This document shows, one piece after another, positions 24,752 to 36,981 of a stretch of DNA of 64,000 bases. The stretch is from Powellomyces hirtus (taxonomy: Eukaryota > Chytridiomycota > Chytridiomycetes > Spizellomycetales > Powellomycetaceae), in the NCBI GenBank assembly GCA_025526995.1, contig JAHLKG010000003.1, positions 1,302,001-1,366,000 of the forward strand, read 5' to 3'. Below the pieces are notes generated by a model. It saw only the letters and a program-made list of their open reading frames with translations. It was not told the origin of the DNA and made no database searches. Made by a program: the position numbers and the translations under genes. The stretch's first letter is position 1. Each line of letters opens with the position of its first letter.

Positions 24752-27445
24752 ATGGATGCAACTAGTACACGGATCCCCAGCACAACCAAACGGCGGAGAA
24801 CGTCTGGTCAAAATGCCGCCATCTCAAATCGCAAACGGTCGGAAGAAGGAGCGCAAGGGTCCATCCACCGCTACTTTGGTCGGGAAAAGACCAACGGTTC
24901 CCAATCATCAGGCTCAAAAACACCATTAGATGGAAATGACGAGAATCACTGCGGGTCTGAAACCTTGCTGCCGGAGGCTGCTTTGACCGAGGAACCGGTG
25001 GACATTGCTGAACCTCCCCAGAAGACCTGGCGGGACGGCAAACCGTACTATCAGAGAGTATTCGACGAAGCTTTGACCACAGTCATAACACATGAGTCGC
25101 ATCTTCTTGACGATGCGGACATGGAGGTTATTGACCGATACAAACGACTGAACGCGGATGGACAAAAGCTGTTTGTTCGCCTGTTTTCACGAGACTGCAA
25201 ATGGATTCGTTTGAGCGCGTTGAAGTATCCAGAGATACACTTGGATGATGCATACAGCGATCTCCGTAAAGTCGGACTGGTACAGACGGGTACGAGCGCG
25301 AATGATGTCGCATAGTCTTCAGCAACAACCATTGCCTGACCGTATGGGTGGGATAATCTACATTAGATGTGCATTTTTTGCATGATCTGTTGAACATCAT
25401 GTCTGGAATCGAGTTGAAAGCATTCTCCAAAGAATGTCAACTGATCACACCTCTGCAAGCAAGATGGACAAAAAATGAATGCATAGAGGCCATCATTTCG
25501 CACACCAGCACCCAGACTCTCCTGGTCGGTAACCCGCTCGACAGGACGAGAAGCAGAGTGATGAAAATACTAGGTACGATCAGCATCATGGCATCAGTCA
25601 GCCGCTCCCTTCATGCTTCCAACTGCGAATCCATTGCTCACCCATGGCATCCACCAAAAAAAAAAAAAAAAAAAAGGTCCACTATTGAAGACGGAGGGCC
25701 ACGCAATCGAGATATTCGAGCGGGTCATGATCGTGTACTTTCGCTCACTGGATCTTATCGAGCGCCCCATGACCGCTGGGATTTTGTCTGAAGTGGAACG
25801 GTGGAATTTCCCTTTGTACGAGGTGGAACGGTTTTGCGACATGTTTGCCACCAGGGAGGCGTCAGTGGAATGTATGTTACAAAATTTCAGAATCGTGATG
25901 AATGGTTTCGTGAATTTTAAATTCTTGACGTCTCTTGATGCGGAAAAAAAAAAAAAAAAAGATTGCGAAGCGCTGAGGTTGCATGTCACGATTGAGAAAC
26001 TCGCCGAATCTCGCAAAAACGCCGAGTGTCTCCAACACCTTGACGAAATCCAAGCACTATGGGAATCGCTTATCTCTGCGGCAGACTCCAAAGGCAGTAC
26101 AACTGAACCCACATCCTACTTTCTTTGTCAATTCACTCCGCTCAGGGTCTACACTGTTCTCCTGACCCGCTTCGCTCTCGACATCCTCCCCACCCTGCAC
26201 CACCATTCCCGCGCCATGACCCTCCTCCACCTCATGCTGTCCCAACGCCACTATGGGTGGGGATCGCGGGGCAAATGGTGGGACCAGCTTTCCCACCTCA
26301 CCCTCAACCACCTCGAAACCGCTGCAGACCGACTGGAATGTGCATTGGAGCTCTGCGTGGAGGCGATTCGGGACCCGTTGGTTCGCGCCGGGTGGTTGGT
26401 CAAGATCCGACGCAGGATGGAACGCGTTGCGCGCAAGATGTGGGAGCAACGACAACAGCGACACAGCGAGCATAACCACGGCGTGAAACGCGGAACGGGG
26501 AAAAAGGGTGGGAAGAAATTGATGGCGATCATGAGTGGGTGGGAGGAACTGGTCCCGGGCGATGTCAGACACCGCTTGGTGGATTTGACCATCAAAGAAC
26601 CGACGCAGCAAGTATGTGAAGCCAACAAAATCCCGGATGGCACAACGGGGCGGAAATCACGATGGGTTGGTGAGCCACCACCGTCATTCGACTCGGCCGC
26701 ATCCCTCCCTCCCGCGGTCGGCCAACCCACCTCACCTCACCCGGAAATCGTCTCTGTCGAAGACATTGCCCTCACCCACTACGCCGCCCGCGGGTACACG
26801 GGCCTGCACGTTGAAAACACGCTCTTCCACCATCTCTTTGGGCTCCTCCTATACGACATCCTCTACACGACACCCTCCCCGCCCACCACCACCACCCCAC
26901 CCCACCCGCACGTGTTCCAAACGCGGTTCCAAACCCACCCGCTCGATTTCTTCACCGACGCGTTCTACCAAGCGCGCGAGCCGGCGATCGTGGCCCGCTG
27001 CGAGCAGGTCGCGAGCTGGAGTCGCGCCGACCTCGTCGCCGAATGCCAACGCCTCGACACCACCCTCCGCGACCAACAAATCAGGGGCGTCGGACTCGCG
27101 TGGGCCGCGTTCGACCAACCCACCCTGCTGACCGTCGTCGCGTGCATGAACCCCGCAGCCCTGAGCGCGGTCCTGAAATGCATGGCCGAGTCCTACAAGG
27201 ACCATTGTGGCGGCCTCCCCGACCTCGTGCTGTGGAACCCGACCGCCAACAACACAATCACCCTGTGTGAAGTCAAGGGCCCCGGCGACCGGTTGAGCGA
27301 GAAACAGATCATGTGGTGTGATGTGTTGCTGCAAGCCGGCTGGGACGTGCATATTTGTAAAGTCGTCGAGAGAACCGAGGGCAAGGGCAAGCCGAGAGCG
27401 TCTGCTGCTGCTGCGCCCGCGAGGAAAAAGGCGAAAAGTATGTAG
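24752..27445 (+). CDS. FAN1: FAN1 structure-specific nuclease (VRR-NUC)
   Basis: Four exons (24752..25289, 25367..25573, 25677..25871, 25962..27445) give 807 aa. The N-terminus has a basic NLS-like stretch (KRRR, NRKR) and a canonical PIP box QGSIHRYF (residues 35-42). The SAP-like and TPR-like FAN1 core follows (DGQKLFVRLFSRDCKWIRLS; YFRSLDLIERP; SQRHYGWGSRGKWWDQLSH). The C-terminus has a VRR-NUC domain with VEDIALTHYAARGYTGLHVE, then GLPDLVLW and LCEVKGPGDRLSEKQIMW carrying the catalytic acidic residues and lysine. FAN1 cuts 5' flaps and interstrand crosslinks. The UBZ finger of animal FAN1 is not visible, since the region before the core has one cysteine. Introns 2 and 3 seem to end in poly(A)-AG. 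Intron 3 is 90 nt with no in-frame stop, so retention would also stay open. Confidence 0.92.
25653..25676 (+). other. Poly(A)-AG intron acceptor in FAN1 (intron 2)
   Basis: About 20 A directly precede the AG that restores frame with the conserved FAN1 sequence starting PLLKTEG. No polypyrimidine tract lies between donor and acceptor near this AG. Confidence 0.55.
25943..25961 (+). other. Poly(A)-AG intron acceptor in FAN1 (intron 3)
   Basis: A run of 17 A ends in the AG that joins GTGGAAT to the family-like YCEAL segment. The earlier AG candidates introduce a stop in this reading frame. Confidence 0.5.
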
Positions 27446-27621
27446 CGATCGTTTGAAAAGAAAGAAAAGACCGGATTTGATTTTTTGTACATAGGAACCA
27501 GGTAGCTGTATTATTGGTAAGGGACTAGTAAATATCATTGTATCATAATGTGTGAACCCATGATTGCACCGGCCTAGAGAAACAGCTATGTACATGTGAC
27601 AAGGAAGGATGCCGCGCCATT

Positions 27622-30107
27622 TTAGATGGTGGGCGCTCGTCTGACCACCCTCCCCAGCGGCGACGGCCCCGGTTTCTTTGCCGGCCTATTCTCCTTCAAC
27701 AAGCCGAGGAGAAAGTTGGCGGGGATGCCGTCCACTTTCAGCGTGGTTGGTTTGCGCAGCAGTGCGTCGACTTTGGATTCTAGGGGGACGAGTTCGTCGT
27801 CTTCTTCGTCCTCGGCATCTTGGGACACGGGTTCGAAACGGGTGGTTTTGTGCGGTTTGGAGGGTGCGGGTGGTGGGGTGGGTTCTGCGGCTGCAGCGGC
27901 GTTACTGTGGCCATTACTGTTGTTGCTGCTGCTGCTGCTCTCATTTTTCTTCTCTGCCCACCCTCTCGCCAAAAACTCGGGTGTCAGCTTGACCGCCTCA
28001 TCCCTAATAATAATCCCCGAATCCATCTCCAGCCTCTTTTTAACCTCCTTGATCCTGAGGGGGATACTCTCCACGACGCGTCTCAACTCCCACACGGAGC
28101 AGTCGCCAAACACGCCTCGCAGCGCTTCCGACATGGCGCGGATATCCCGGATCGTGTCCGTCAATTGCTGGTACGCGGCACCGAGCGCCGTGTCGGTCGA
28201 GCAGAGCTTCGTGGTGATGAGCTCGTATTGCGGGAAATCAGATTGCTCGTGCAGCGTCTTGAGGTGGTGCCAGCGTTCCCACGCTTGCCGCGCCTTCATG
28301 CTGTTGTCCGAGGCGGGCTCGGGTTCCGTAAAGGCCGAGGTTGGGGTGGGGAACCGCGGGCCGGGCACGAGTGCGAGTTGGTCCAGTGTGTGTTTCTTTG
28401 CTTGATCGTCGAATCGGTACATGTGGACTCTGGATACAATCTTGTGCCCCGGATGCAGCTTGACGAGATCGGCTTCGCGGGCGTCGGGGATCCCGATCGC
28501 GTTGGTCCATTCACGGCCCGGCCAGAGTTGACATGGTTTCGCGGGATGCGTTTCGAGGTTGTCGAGAAGACGCACCCCGGCGAGCCAGCCGCGGCGGATG
28601 AGGGTGAAGATGAATCCGCGGGCAGTGTTGGTGAGCGATTTGCATTTGTCGCCAAGTTCTTCAATGTTGCCGCCAGGGGCTTGCATGTAACCAAGCATCT
28701 GACAATGGGTCTAGTCAGCAAATAGGATAAACGGAGATTTGGAATCACAAGGGCTTTAAGCAATGCCTCCTCACCTCAATGTATAGGTCATTTTTCTCAG
28801 CCTCTGCGTCGGCAGGCGTAGCTACTTTCTCCGCCACAGGGGCCTTTGACGGCGGTGCTGCCACTTTTCGTAACTTTCTCCTTCGGTTCGGGTCACGCAG
28901 CTCGGCAAGAAACGCGGACTGGGCGTCGACGGGTTCCGCCTCAGGAGCGGGGGTCGATGCAACTCCTGGCGGCGGAGGAGGCGGAGGAGGACCGCCTGCC
29001 ATCATGGGTGGGGGTGGAGGAGGGGGAGGGGGACCGCCTGCGATCATGGGTGGGGGTGGAGGGGGAGGAGGGGGACCGCCTGCCATCATGGGTGGGGGTG
29101 GAGGCGGGGGAGGAGGCCCGCCTGCTATCATAGGTGGGGGTGGAGGAGGGGGAGGAGGAATCCCACTGCCAGAGACCATCGGTGGCGGAGGTGGAGGTGG
29201 GGGAGGAATTGCACCACCAAACACCATCGGGGGTGGAGGAGGCGGAGGGGGCAGCGGGACCGAAGCAGCTGCGACGACCACAGTGCGCGGAGGTGGAGGC
29301 GGAACCGCGGTCTTCGCAAAGCCCGCGTTCGGTAATTCCGTAGAAGAGGGCCGTGGGGACTGTTGCGGAGATGGCAGCTGCGACGCACTGTTCAAATTCT
29401 CGGCAAACTCCTTTGTGCGAATCTCCAAAATCGCGGGCTCGTTGTCTCGAGATGCGCGTTCTACCGTACTCTTTCTCCGCACGGCTGTTCTTCTTGACAG
29501 TCCTCCTCCTGCTCGTGATATAGAGGGCCCTCGTACGGGGGCCAGCTCTTCCAACTCTGCGGATTCGTCAGCAGGTTGGGCTACTGCCGCCGTTACGTTT
29601 TCGAATGCTTTTTGAAAAGGTCGAGGCACATTCTCCAGTTCTTCCGGAAAAAGAGCGAGTAGGATCTGTTTGAGCCGAAATTAGGGTCAAACAGTTGCAA
29701 AGCTTCCTGTCACGAACGCTCTTCTCACATACATGGTCTTTCCGATGCACTGTCGCGACCGATTCCTGAACTTGGCAATTCCGCCCATCCAGAGTTCTCG
29801 CTTGAACCAGCTGCGATCCTCCCAAGTGTCGAGACACCTGCTTCAGCAGATCCCCAAGCGTGACATTATCTGCTACCTCCTCATCGACGTTTCCCCGTGA
29901 CGTTATGACAGTAAACGTCAATAGACGCAAAGAGGTAATGGGAGCGGGAGTTGTTGTAGCAGCTGCATTGGGCGAAGAAACCGGTGAGGTGAAGGGGGAT
30001 GACGAGGCGGGTGGTGTTCTTTGTCCGGATGAGGAGGTTGAGGGGAGTGAGGCTGCAGGTCGCCCGTCCCCACTCAAGAGAAGATCGCGAACACGACTGC
30101 GACGCAT
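27622..30107 (-). CDS. Polyproline and WH2-motif protein, probable actin regulator
   Basis: Three exons (29733..30107, 28775..29665, 27622..28698) give 780 aa. Residues 57-140 look like a small ubiquitin-like or Ras-binding fold (RLLTFTVITSRGNVDEEVAD, then VTLGDLLKQV). Residues 248-356 form an FH1-like polyproline region of repeated PPPPPPP blocks with MIAGG or MMAGG spacers, a type that binds profilin. A WH2-like motif follows at about 374-394 (QSAFLAELRDPNRRRKLRKV). The C-terminal 350 aa are largely helical and of unknown family (MLGYMQAPGGNIEELGDK; FIFTLIRRGW), followed by acidic and Ser/Asn-rich linkers. I see no FH2 or WH1 domain, so it is neither a standard formin nor WASP. An actin link is inferred from the polyproline/WH2 pairing. 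Confidence 0.72.
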
Positions 30108-31099
30108 TCCTTTTTTGAGATATCGAGTGCAAGAGTGCGAGAGTGGAACAACTTGCGTTGCGGATTTGGATCAAGTGTAAGAAACTTTCTTTTATTCTTT
30201 TTTGCAAACGAGGATAGGCTGGGTGGATGATGGAACGGCGGGAAGGAAGGAAGGAAGACGGGAGGAAAGGAGGGCTCCGCCTCGAATTGTCTCACCTCGT
30301 GCTTGCGTAATCATCCTGGCCGTGACTGCGCCATTTCACACTGAACGGTTATTAGTAGCTGTCAGTAACAGACAAAGTTTAGTTTCCCCAATCGCTTGAG
30401 CTGTTCCCTCACTCGAGTCGGCCCGTGTTTATCTTCATACGGATTGAAAGAGGGGAAGGGAAAGGCTGAGTCTCAGTCATTTCAGGCATATCATGTCCTG
30501 CACGTCATGCAATATATCATTGGCGTACAAGGTGATGTAGTCGTCACAGTCCATAGCTCCGAAACAGCAGTAGGGAAGCGTAAACCACCCCGGAAAAGCT
30601 AGCTAAGCTAGCTAGAGTTACTGCTAGACACATTACACATGCAATATGTAACGATTGGTGAAACTGGGTAACGCATCCACCGCATCACAAAAGTCTGTAT
30701 TCAGACCTGCGTCCCAAATCTCTTGATGGTTGACGCAGCCGGGAGCTCATCGCTGGGCCGGGTCCCAAGTGGGAAGAATCTTCAGACACTGCAAAGATAT
30801 ACCATGGGCAGGTCAGATTGAAGTTGGTACACACATCCTTGTGATCTTTCCGACAAAGTTGGCAATGCAAAACGCTCCTCAGATGGCTTAGCGTGGTTTG
30901 GCTTGGATTGGATTGGATTGAATAGGATTCTTCGGTTTGGGTTGAACTCTCCGCGACTTTCTCCTCGTTTCCTTCACAGCTTTTCCAACACCCTGCCTGC
31001 CATCTCCTGTCAATTTCCTTGTGTGGGTCAGCACCCCCACTTTAGTACGTTACATCGAGTCAATCTTTACCACAGAAACGGCGGAACGAGCTTCACCAC
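30108..31099. promoter_or_regulatory. Divergent promoter region, WH2 protein / uL4m
   Basis: About 990 bp with no motif-bearing open frame. A short CTAGCTAAGCTAGCTAG palindromic run lies near 30600. Nothing else is recognised. Confidence 0.4.
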
Positions 31100-32091
31100 A
31101 TGTCCGCCGTACGAATGACCCTCCCGCTGGGCCTGCGCTCCCTCCGCTCTCCGCACATCCCAGCATCACCAGTAACAGCACTCTCCACCCACCTTCCAAT
31201 CCGGTCCCTCACCACCACCACCGCCACCACCAATACATCCACATCCACAGCTGTTCTCCGTACGTCAACCTCAACTTGATCATATCTTCTATACCTTTCC
31301 TCACATTTTTTTCCCTTTCCACAGAACCCTGGACCCGCAACCTCCAATCCTTCCTCACCTCCTTCACCACCGGTCGCCCCCTCGGTCTCGTTGAACTCGA
31401 TCGCAGCGTTTTTGGCATCCCTACCCCGCGCTCCGACCTCCTCGCCCGCGCGGTCCGCTACGAAAAGTCGTGGCTCCTCCAGGGCACGGAAAGCACAAAG
31501 AATCTGGGCCAGGTGCGCGGATCGACCCGAAAACCATTCCAGCAAAAAGGACGCGGAAAAGCGAGAGTCGGGACCCTGAGAGCGCCGCAGTTCCGTGGTG
31601 GTGAGTGAGGCAAACATCCGCAGCGAACGGAAGGGACGATATAGTAAAACGTTTTTTCTCTTCGTCTTTGTGTAGGCTACATTGTTCACGGCCCCCGCCC
31701 GCACGACCAAACCACCGACCTCCCGCGCAAAGTGTACGCCTCCGCGCTCCGGTCCGCCCTGTCGGCTAAGTTCCTGCAAAACCAGCTCCTCATTGTGGAC
31801 TCGCTCTCTCTCCCCAACGCGCTCAAACACACGCTCGCCGCGCCCCTCGCAGCCAACGCCCTCCTTGGCCGCAAGATCTACGCCCTCTACGGCTCGGAAG
31901 AACCCGAACAAAACCTGGTGCGTGCGGCCGATAAATTCAACCCGGACCTCAAACGCGCCGAGGAGGATGAAAAGAGGATTCTGGTCGCGGGCGCGAGAAC
32001 GGTCCTCGTCCAACCCATTTTGGAAAATGAGATACTGGTGCTGGATAAAAAGGCCCTGGAGGTGCTCGAGGAAATGTACCATGTCGAGTAG
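31100..32091 (+). CDS. Mitochondrial large-subunit ribosomal protein uL4m
   Basis: Three exons (31100..31259, 31325..31600, 31676..32091) give 283 aa. The N-terminus is an Arg/Ser/Thr-rich, acid-free presequence of about 55 residues. The uL4 signature follows: VFGIPTPRSDLLARAVRYEK, GSTRKPFQQKGRGKARVGT and RAPQFRGGGYIVHGPRPHD. The C-terminal half matches the uL4 globular fold (LRSALSAKFLQNQLLIVDSL, LVQPILENEILVLDKKAL). It lines the mitoribosome exit tunnel; yeast calls the equivalent YML6. All three exons close in phase. It is convergent with the Atos-family gene. Confidence 0.92.
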
Positions 32092-33033
32092 ATAGACGTG
32101 GAGGTGCACAACCCAACCACCAATGTTCAAACCACCAACAATCTCGGCGCTCGGGAAACCACGCACTCCTTTCAGCCCATGCAAACCCCGCTGTGATTCA
32201 TTCGACGCTCAACTCCTCCCCTTACACACCACCCCTGCGCCTCCCCTTCCTCCGTCCTTGTCCCTCCCCCCCCCGCCGTTCGCCCTGCTCATCACGCGCG
32301 GATAATACCATTACCATTCCTATTCCACCCCGCCTCCCTCTCCCGTCTCTTCTCTTTATCTTCTCTTCTCTCTTCTGCTCTCCCACCACAACGCCACGCG
32401 CAAAAAGCCTTTTTTTATCTTTATATATATGCAAATTCGAATATCATTTTCGCGACCAGAACCCGAAACAAAAAACGAAAAACACCATACAGTCGCACTA
32501 TCGGGTGGTCCATTCCTTTGCTTTTTTTTTTTGTCAACAGTTTTGGATATATGCTTTTATTTTCATTTTTATTGCAGGGTGGGATATGATATCAGGGTAT
32601 GGAGGAAAAAAAAATGGGGAAAAAGGGGGATAAAATGAACGCGGGCGGGCGGGGAGACCCAGAGAAAGAAAAAAGAGAAAAAGAAAGATGGGTGGGGAGT
32701 GTGTGAGGCAGGGTATACGAGACTCGGTAACAACCCGCAGAGCAGCGAGAGCGAGAGAGAAAAAAAAAAAAGAGACAGAGAGAGACAGACTTTGCAGAGG
32801 AATGTGGGGGACAAGGACGCGGAACTGGATGGGGCATGGAGGAAATTCGGACAGCGGGATCGGGGGAGGAGACGAGATTCCTAAATGACGCGACGACCCA
32901 GCGAGACAAACGACACACGAAACCACCCCGCGCGTGCGTGAAGGAGGTAACGAGAGGAGTGCAGGTTTTCCAGCAGTGAATGTCGGGATGTTGGGTTGTG
33001 TTTAATATTTTGTGTTTCGCCGCCCTTCCCGCC
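32092..33033. other. Intergenic between convergent genes
   Basis: About 940 bp of low-complexity C/T-rich then A/G-rich DNA, with runs of T (32521) and A (32760). Open frames here are compositional and carry no motif. Confidence 0.45.
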
Positions 33034-34208
33034 CTACCGCCCCGGCGACCTATTCGGCGGGGTAATGGTGGTGGCCGTGGTATGAGCCGCTGTCGTCGTT
33101 CTGGTCGCGGGGTTGTGTGTTGGTTGGCTCGCATCTCCCCTGGCCTTGTGTGTGTCGGGCGGGTTCTGGACTCTCTCACACACAACCTCACACTTTTCAT
33201 CGCTCTCCATGCGGCGATGCGCAAACACCACTCTGAGTTGCGGGCCCAGGTAGACGCTTTTGCGCGTGCGGTACACGGGGACATGGATCGCGTAGCGGAG
33301 GTGGCGCTGCGGTGGGGTGCTTGATGTGGGGAGGAGGGAGTGGGTGGAGGGGCTGCGGGAGGGGAGCGCGGGTTGTGGTGGTGGTGGTGGGGGTGTTGTT
33401 GCCGTTGAATGGGGAAGCGTGGTGGTTGTGGGCGTGGAATATGATTTCTGCCGCAAAATCGTTTTGGTGTGTGGTGGCATGTCGTGGAAATCGTACGGGA
33501 GGAGAAAGAGTTTGATGACGGTACGAGAAGGGTTCTTGATGACCTGGAAAAAAAAAAACTCAGAGAATGAATAACCAAAAGACAGACAGAAAACGGCATG
33601 ACGGTCTAACGGAGAGGGGGGGGGGGATCAAAGCGGGTATACGTACAATCTGCAACTGTCCCTTGGGCGGAATGCGGTATCCCAAAAACCGCGTTTTCGC
33701 CTTCTCCTCATTCTCATCTCCGTTCTTGCTCTTCTTGTTCACCACCTGTCGCGCCTCACCACTCGCCATCGTCGCCGCGCCAGCAGCAGCAGCCGCGGCC
33801 GCCGCAACATTAACCGATCCGACATAGGGTGTAACCGTTTCCTCTTCGCCCACTTCATAAAAAAACGCATCAAAGGGCGCCGAAACATGGGGCGGGCAGC
33901 GCAGCCCAGGCGGGCATTTGCCATGGGCCATGACGCCAATTTCCGCAATAAAGCGGATGGGTTTGGAAGGTAAAGCCGACATGCGGCCCGAGAGGATGGA
34001 TTCTTCGTACGAGCCGACCAGCGCGCCAAAGAGGGAGTCGCTTGAGGTGGTGGAGTTCGGGTTCGCGTTGGATGTTGCTATCGAGAGTGGATTTGGAGGC
34101 GCCAAGTACATGGTGGATGATGATGTTGTGGATGTTGGTTGTTTGGGGAGCGGGATGTTGATGGATCGGATGGTGGTGGTAGGAGACGTGGCCATGGCGT
34201 CTCCGGTG

Positions 34209-34247
<39 letters not shown>

Positions 34248-36100
34248 GAATGCAGGTGATGATGTGGGGTGTGCCGATTCCGATCGGGGTTATGATGCCG
34301 CTCGTGATGATGATGGTGTTTGCGCCGTCCATGCTGGTGATGCTGGTGATGGTACTTGTTACCATTAGCATCTTCATCTTCATCATGATACCGATACCGA
34401 TGCGACGAACGTGTGGGTGAGCTGTGATGCGAGGGCGAGGGCGGGTCAAACGCAAAATCATCGTCCAAAGGGGGTATCGTAATGCGAAGGTCGGGCTTCC
34501 GCGACGCCAACGACGTTGCCGACGATGGGGGAAGAGGCGTCACCCGCTCTTGTCCTGGCATGTTCACAGGCCGGTACCGCATCGGCTCGGCAAACGGGAT
34601 CCCGATCGGCCGACCCTCGTCATGCTGATCGGTTGCAGCTACATCCGAGTTCGATTCCGCGTCTTTTTGGAATTGAGTGGATGCTTCATCGTCCGTGCTA
34701 TCTACTCGCTGCCCAACAGCCGCCAGCGCCGAAAAGAGGCTACCGGGCGGCGGGACGTGACTCGCCATTGGGTCGCGTTGGGATTTGGGTAGACCCGTAG
34801 AGGCCGACGGCGACCTCCCATTGGCATTTCCCGCCAGCTTCCAATGCGCAAAGCCCATCACGCGTTTCTGCATGGTCGGGCTCGGGAAAGGACTGCCCAG
34901 CGACGCCGACGCGCGGCGTTGCTGCTGATGCGTCGTGGTCGATGGGGCCGGTGCAGAGGTGGGTCGTGGGGGTTTGCCGCTACTGTCGACCGGTGGAGGT
35001 GGGTATGCCGTCGCACTTCTAACATGCAGTGTGGCCGTCGGTTCCGGCGGGGCGGACAGGGTGGACGCCGCTGCATGATGGTGGTGGCGATGCGGGTGAT
35101 ACGTATGGTGGTATTGGTTGCTACCGCCGCCGATCGGGGGCGCGGACCTCTTGACGGGGGATTTGATGGGGCTTTTGGAACTATTTACTCGGGAGACGGA
35201 CACGGGGACCATGCCAGCGACGCTCGAGTCATAGACGACCGAGAGGTGTAGTTTTCCAGAGTTGGCGGTTGAGGCAGAACGGAATTTGTATACTTTCAGC
35301 TTGGCCGACAAGTCGAACGCAATCGGGCTCGGGCCCGCGGCGGTCGGTGAGGATGCCACCGACGAATTTGAAGACGTTGAGGAGCTCAAGTAGTCCATAG
35401 ATTCCGGACTCGAGATGGGTCCGGTACCACCACCATCACCACCTGCCCCCACATCCAATTCCATGCTATCCCGTTCCGAGGCATCCGAAGCCGTATCCTC
35501 CTCATCCCCATCCACCGGCGGCGACAACGGGCATCCATCCGCCGTCGAGACACAGTAATCCAAATCATTCTTCTCCAGCGACGCGTCGGCGAGGATGCCA
35601 TGCAAGGGCATGAGTCGAATATACGAGTACAGAGCCTGCACCAGCAAAATCAAATCCGTCAAATCCGCTTTCCGTTTTTCCGCCATATCCGCGGCGGGGG
35701 GCACGGGCGCATAGCGTGACGCCGCCGCCGCTGCCGCGACAGCTATGGACGAGTGTGGCGGCTGGTACGAAATCACCCATCGTTCCAGCAACGTGCGGTT
35801 CTCGGCAAGGTATATATCCACATTCAACGGCATGCTGGTCCGCCAGAACTCGGGGTGCTCCATCAGTGCGAGCACGTCCATGTATGCCGTTGCCGCCGGC
35901 TGGAGCGGCCCCACGCGCGCTCGGAGAATAACCTGCCCAATCTTGGTGATGAATTCCATGGTCTGCTGGAATGGGACGGGCATGGTGATAGTTGGCTGGT
36001 TTTGTGGCTGTTGAGGTTGGCGGAATGGAAATGTCGGTGGCTCGTGCGGGTCGGGGTCGGGGTCCGGTGTCGGGGTTTCCTGATAGACCTGCATTGGCAT
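33034..36100 (-). CDS. Atos-family (FAM214-like) protein with HORMA-like N-terminus
   Basis: Two exons (33647..36100, 33034..33543) give 987 aa. The C-terminal third carries the Atos conserved blocks: SYEESILSGRMSALPSKP, FIAEIGVMAHGKCPPGLRCP, FLGYRIPPKGQLQI joined to VIKNPSRTVIKLFLLPYDF, HDMPPHTKTILRQKSY, and a late LRYAIHVPVYRTRKSVYLGP segment. These match DUF4210 and the adjoining chromosome-segregation-type domain. Residues 47-290 resemble an ATG13-type HORMA region (LLERWVISYQ; LTDLILLVQALYSYIRLMPL; SGKLHLSVVYDSS). The centre is disordered, Ser/Pro rich, with polyHis of about 14 near residue 625. Atos proteins are nuclear regulators in animals; the role here is unknown. Confidence 0.85.
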
Positions 36101-36941
36101 GTCGGTTTGGACGTCCTGATAGAGACAGCTAGGTTATGTTTCTGCGAAGCAGTAGACAGCTTTCAGAAACCCAAATGAGCAACTCCTGTTAGTTCACTCT
36201 CCACACCCATAAATTCCCACAGTCGTCCCGCCGGCACAACTAATGCCCACGCCTCACGCATTGACACCATTTCTTACCACAAAAAAGGAGCGTTATATTA
36301 CAATGTAATCAGTAGACGCTCAATCCAATGACTACTATTCAGCGACAGTAAGTTGCAGTGCTTCCAATACCGAGAATCACCAAGTTGACAATGTTGAATT
36401 CGAATAGTGACAGGCGGGAGAGACGGACGGGAGTGAAGGCTGGCCACAACAAGGGGTCTGTGCAGAAACCCTTTCACTAAATGCTGGTTCAAGAATCAGG
36501 CAAGGTTTGAGAAAACAGAGGAGCGGGTGCGGGAATGTTGGGGTATTCCTCTCTCGATTTACTGGAGACTGGAGAGTTGGCAATGGGGGGCGGAGGGGAA
36601 GTCGGGCGGGAAGGTGAGAGAGAGTGCGTGATTGTGTCAGCTGCTGACGCCCATACCCACATGGCCCATCGCAACACATACGTCCCCCTTCACCCACGCA
36701 AAATAAGGACAAGGGGAGACACCCCCCACACACACACATCACTATCTACTATTTTATTATTGTCATGAATCGCATCTTCCATATCCAGAACACTCCCCAA
36801 TCAGCAAAAAGACACAATACGTTTTGTTGCGCTTTCTTACACCATCCTTGATTGTGAGACAAAAAATCCGATCGCATGGGTGGGGGGGGGGTCTATCTCT
36901 ACAAGTGTTTTCAAGACTCTGGTGCGAGGATTGGGGGCTGT

Positions 36942-36981
<40 letters not shown>

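Noticed and set aside
32534..33599. Long minus-strand frame of about 335 codons at the 3' end of the Atos gene
   Set aside because: It is a compositional frame overlapping the Atos last exon in another register, rich in Pro/Arg/Ser with no family motif.
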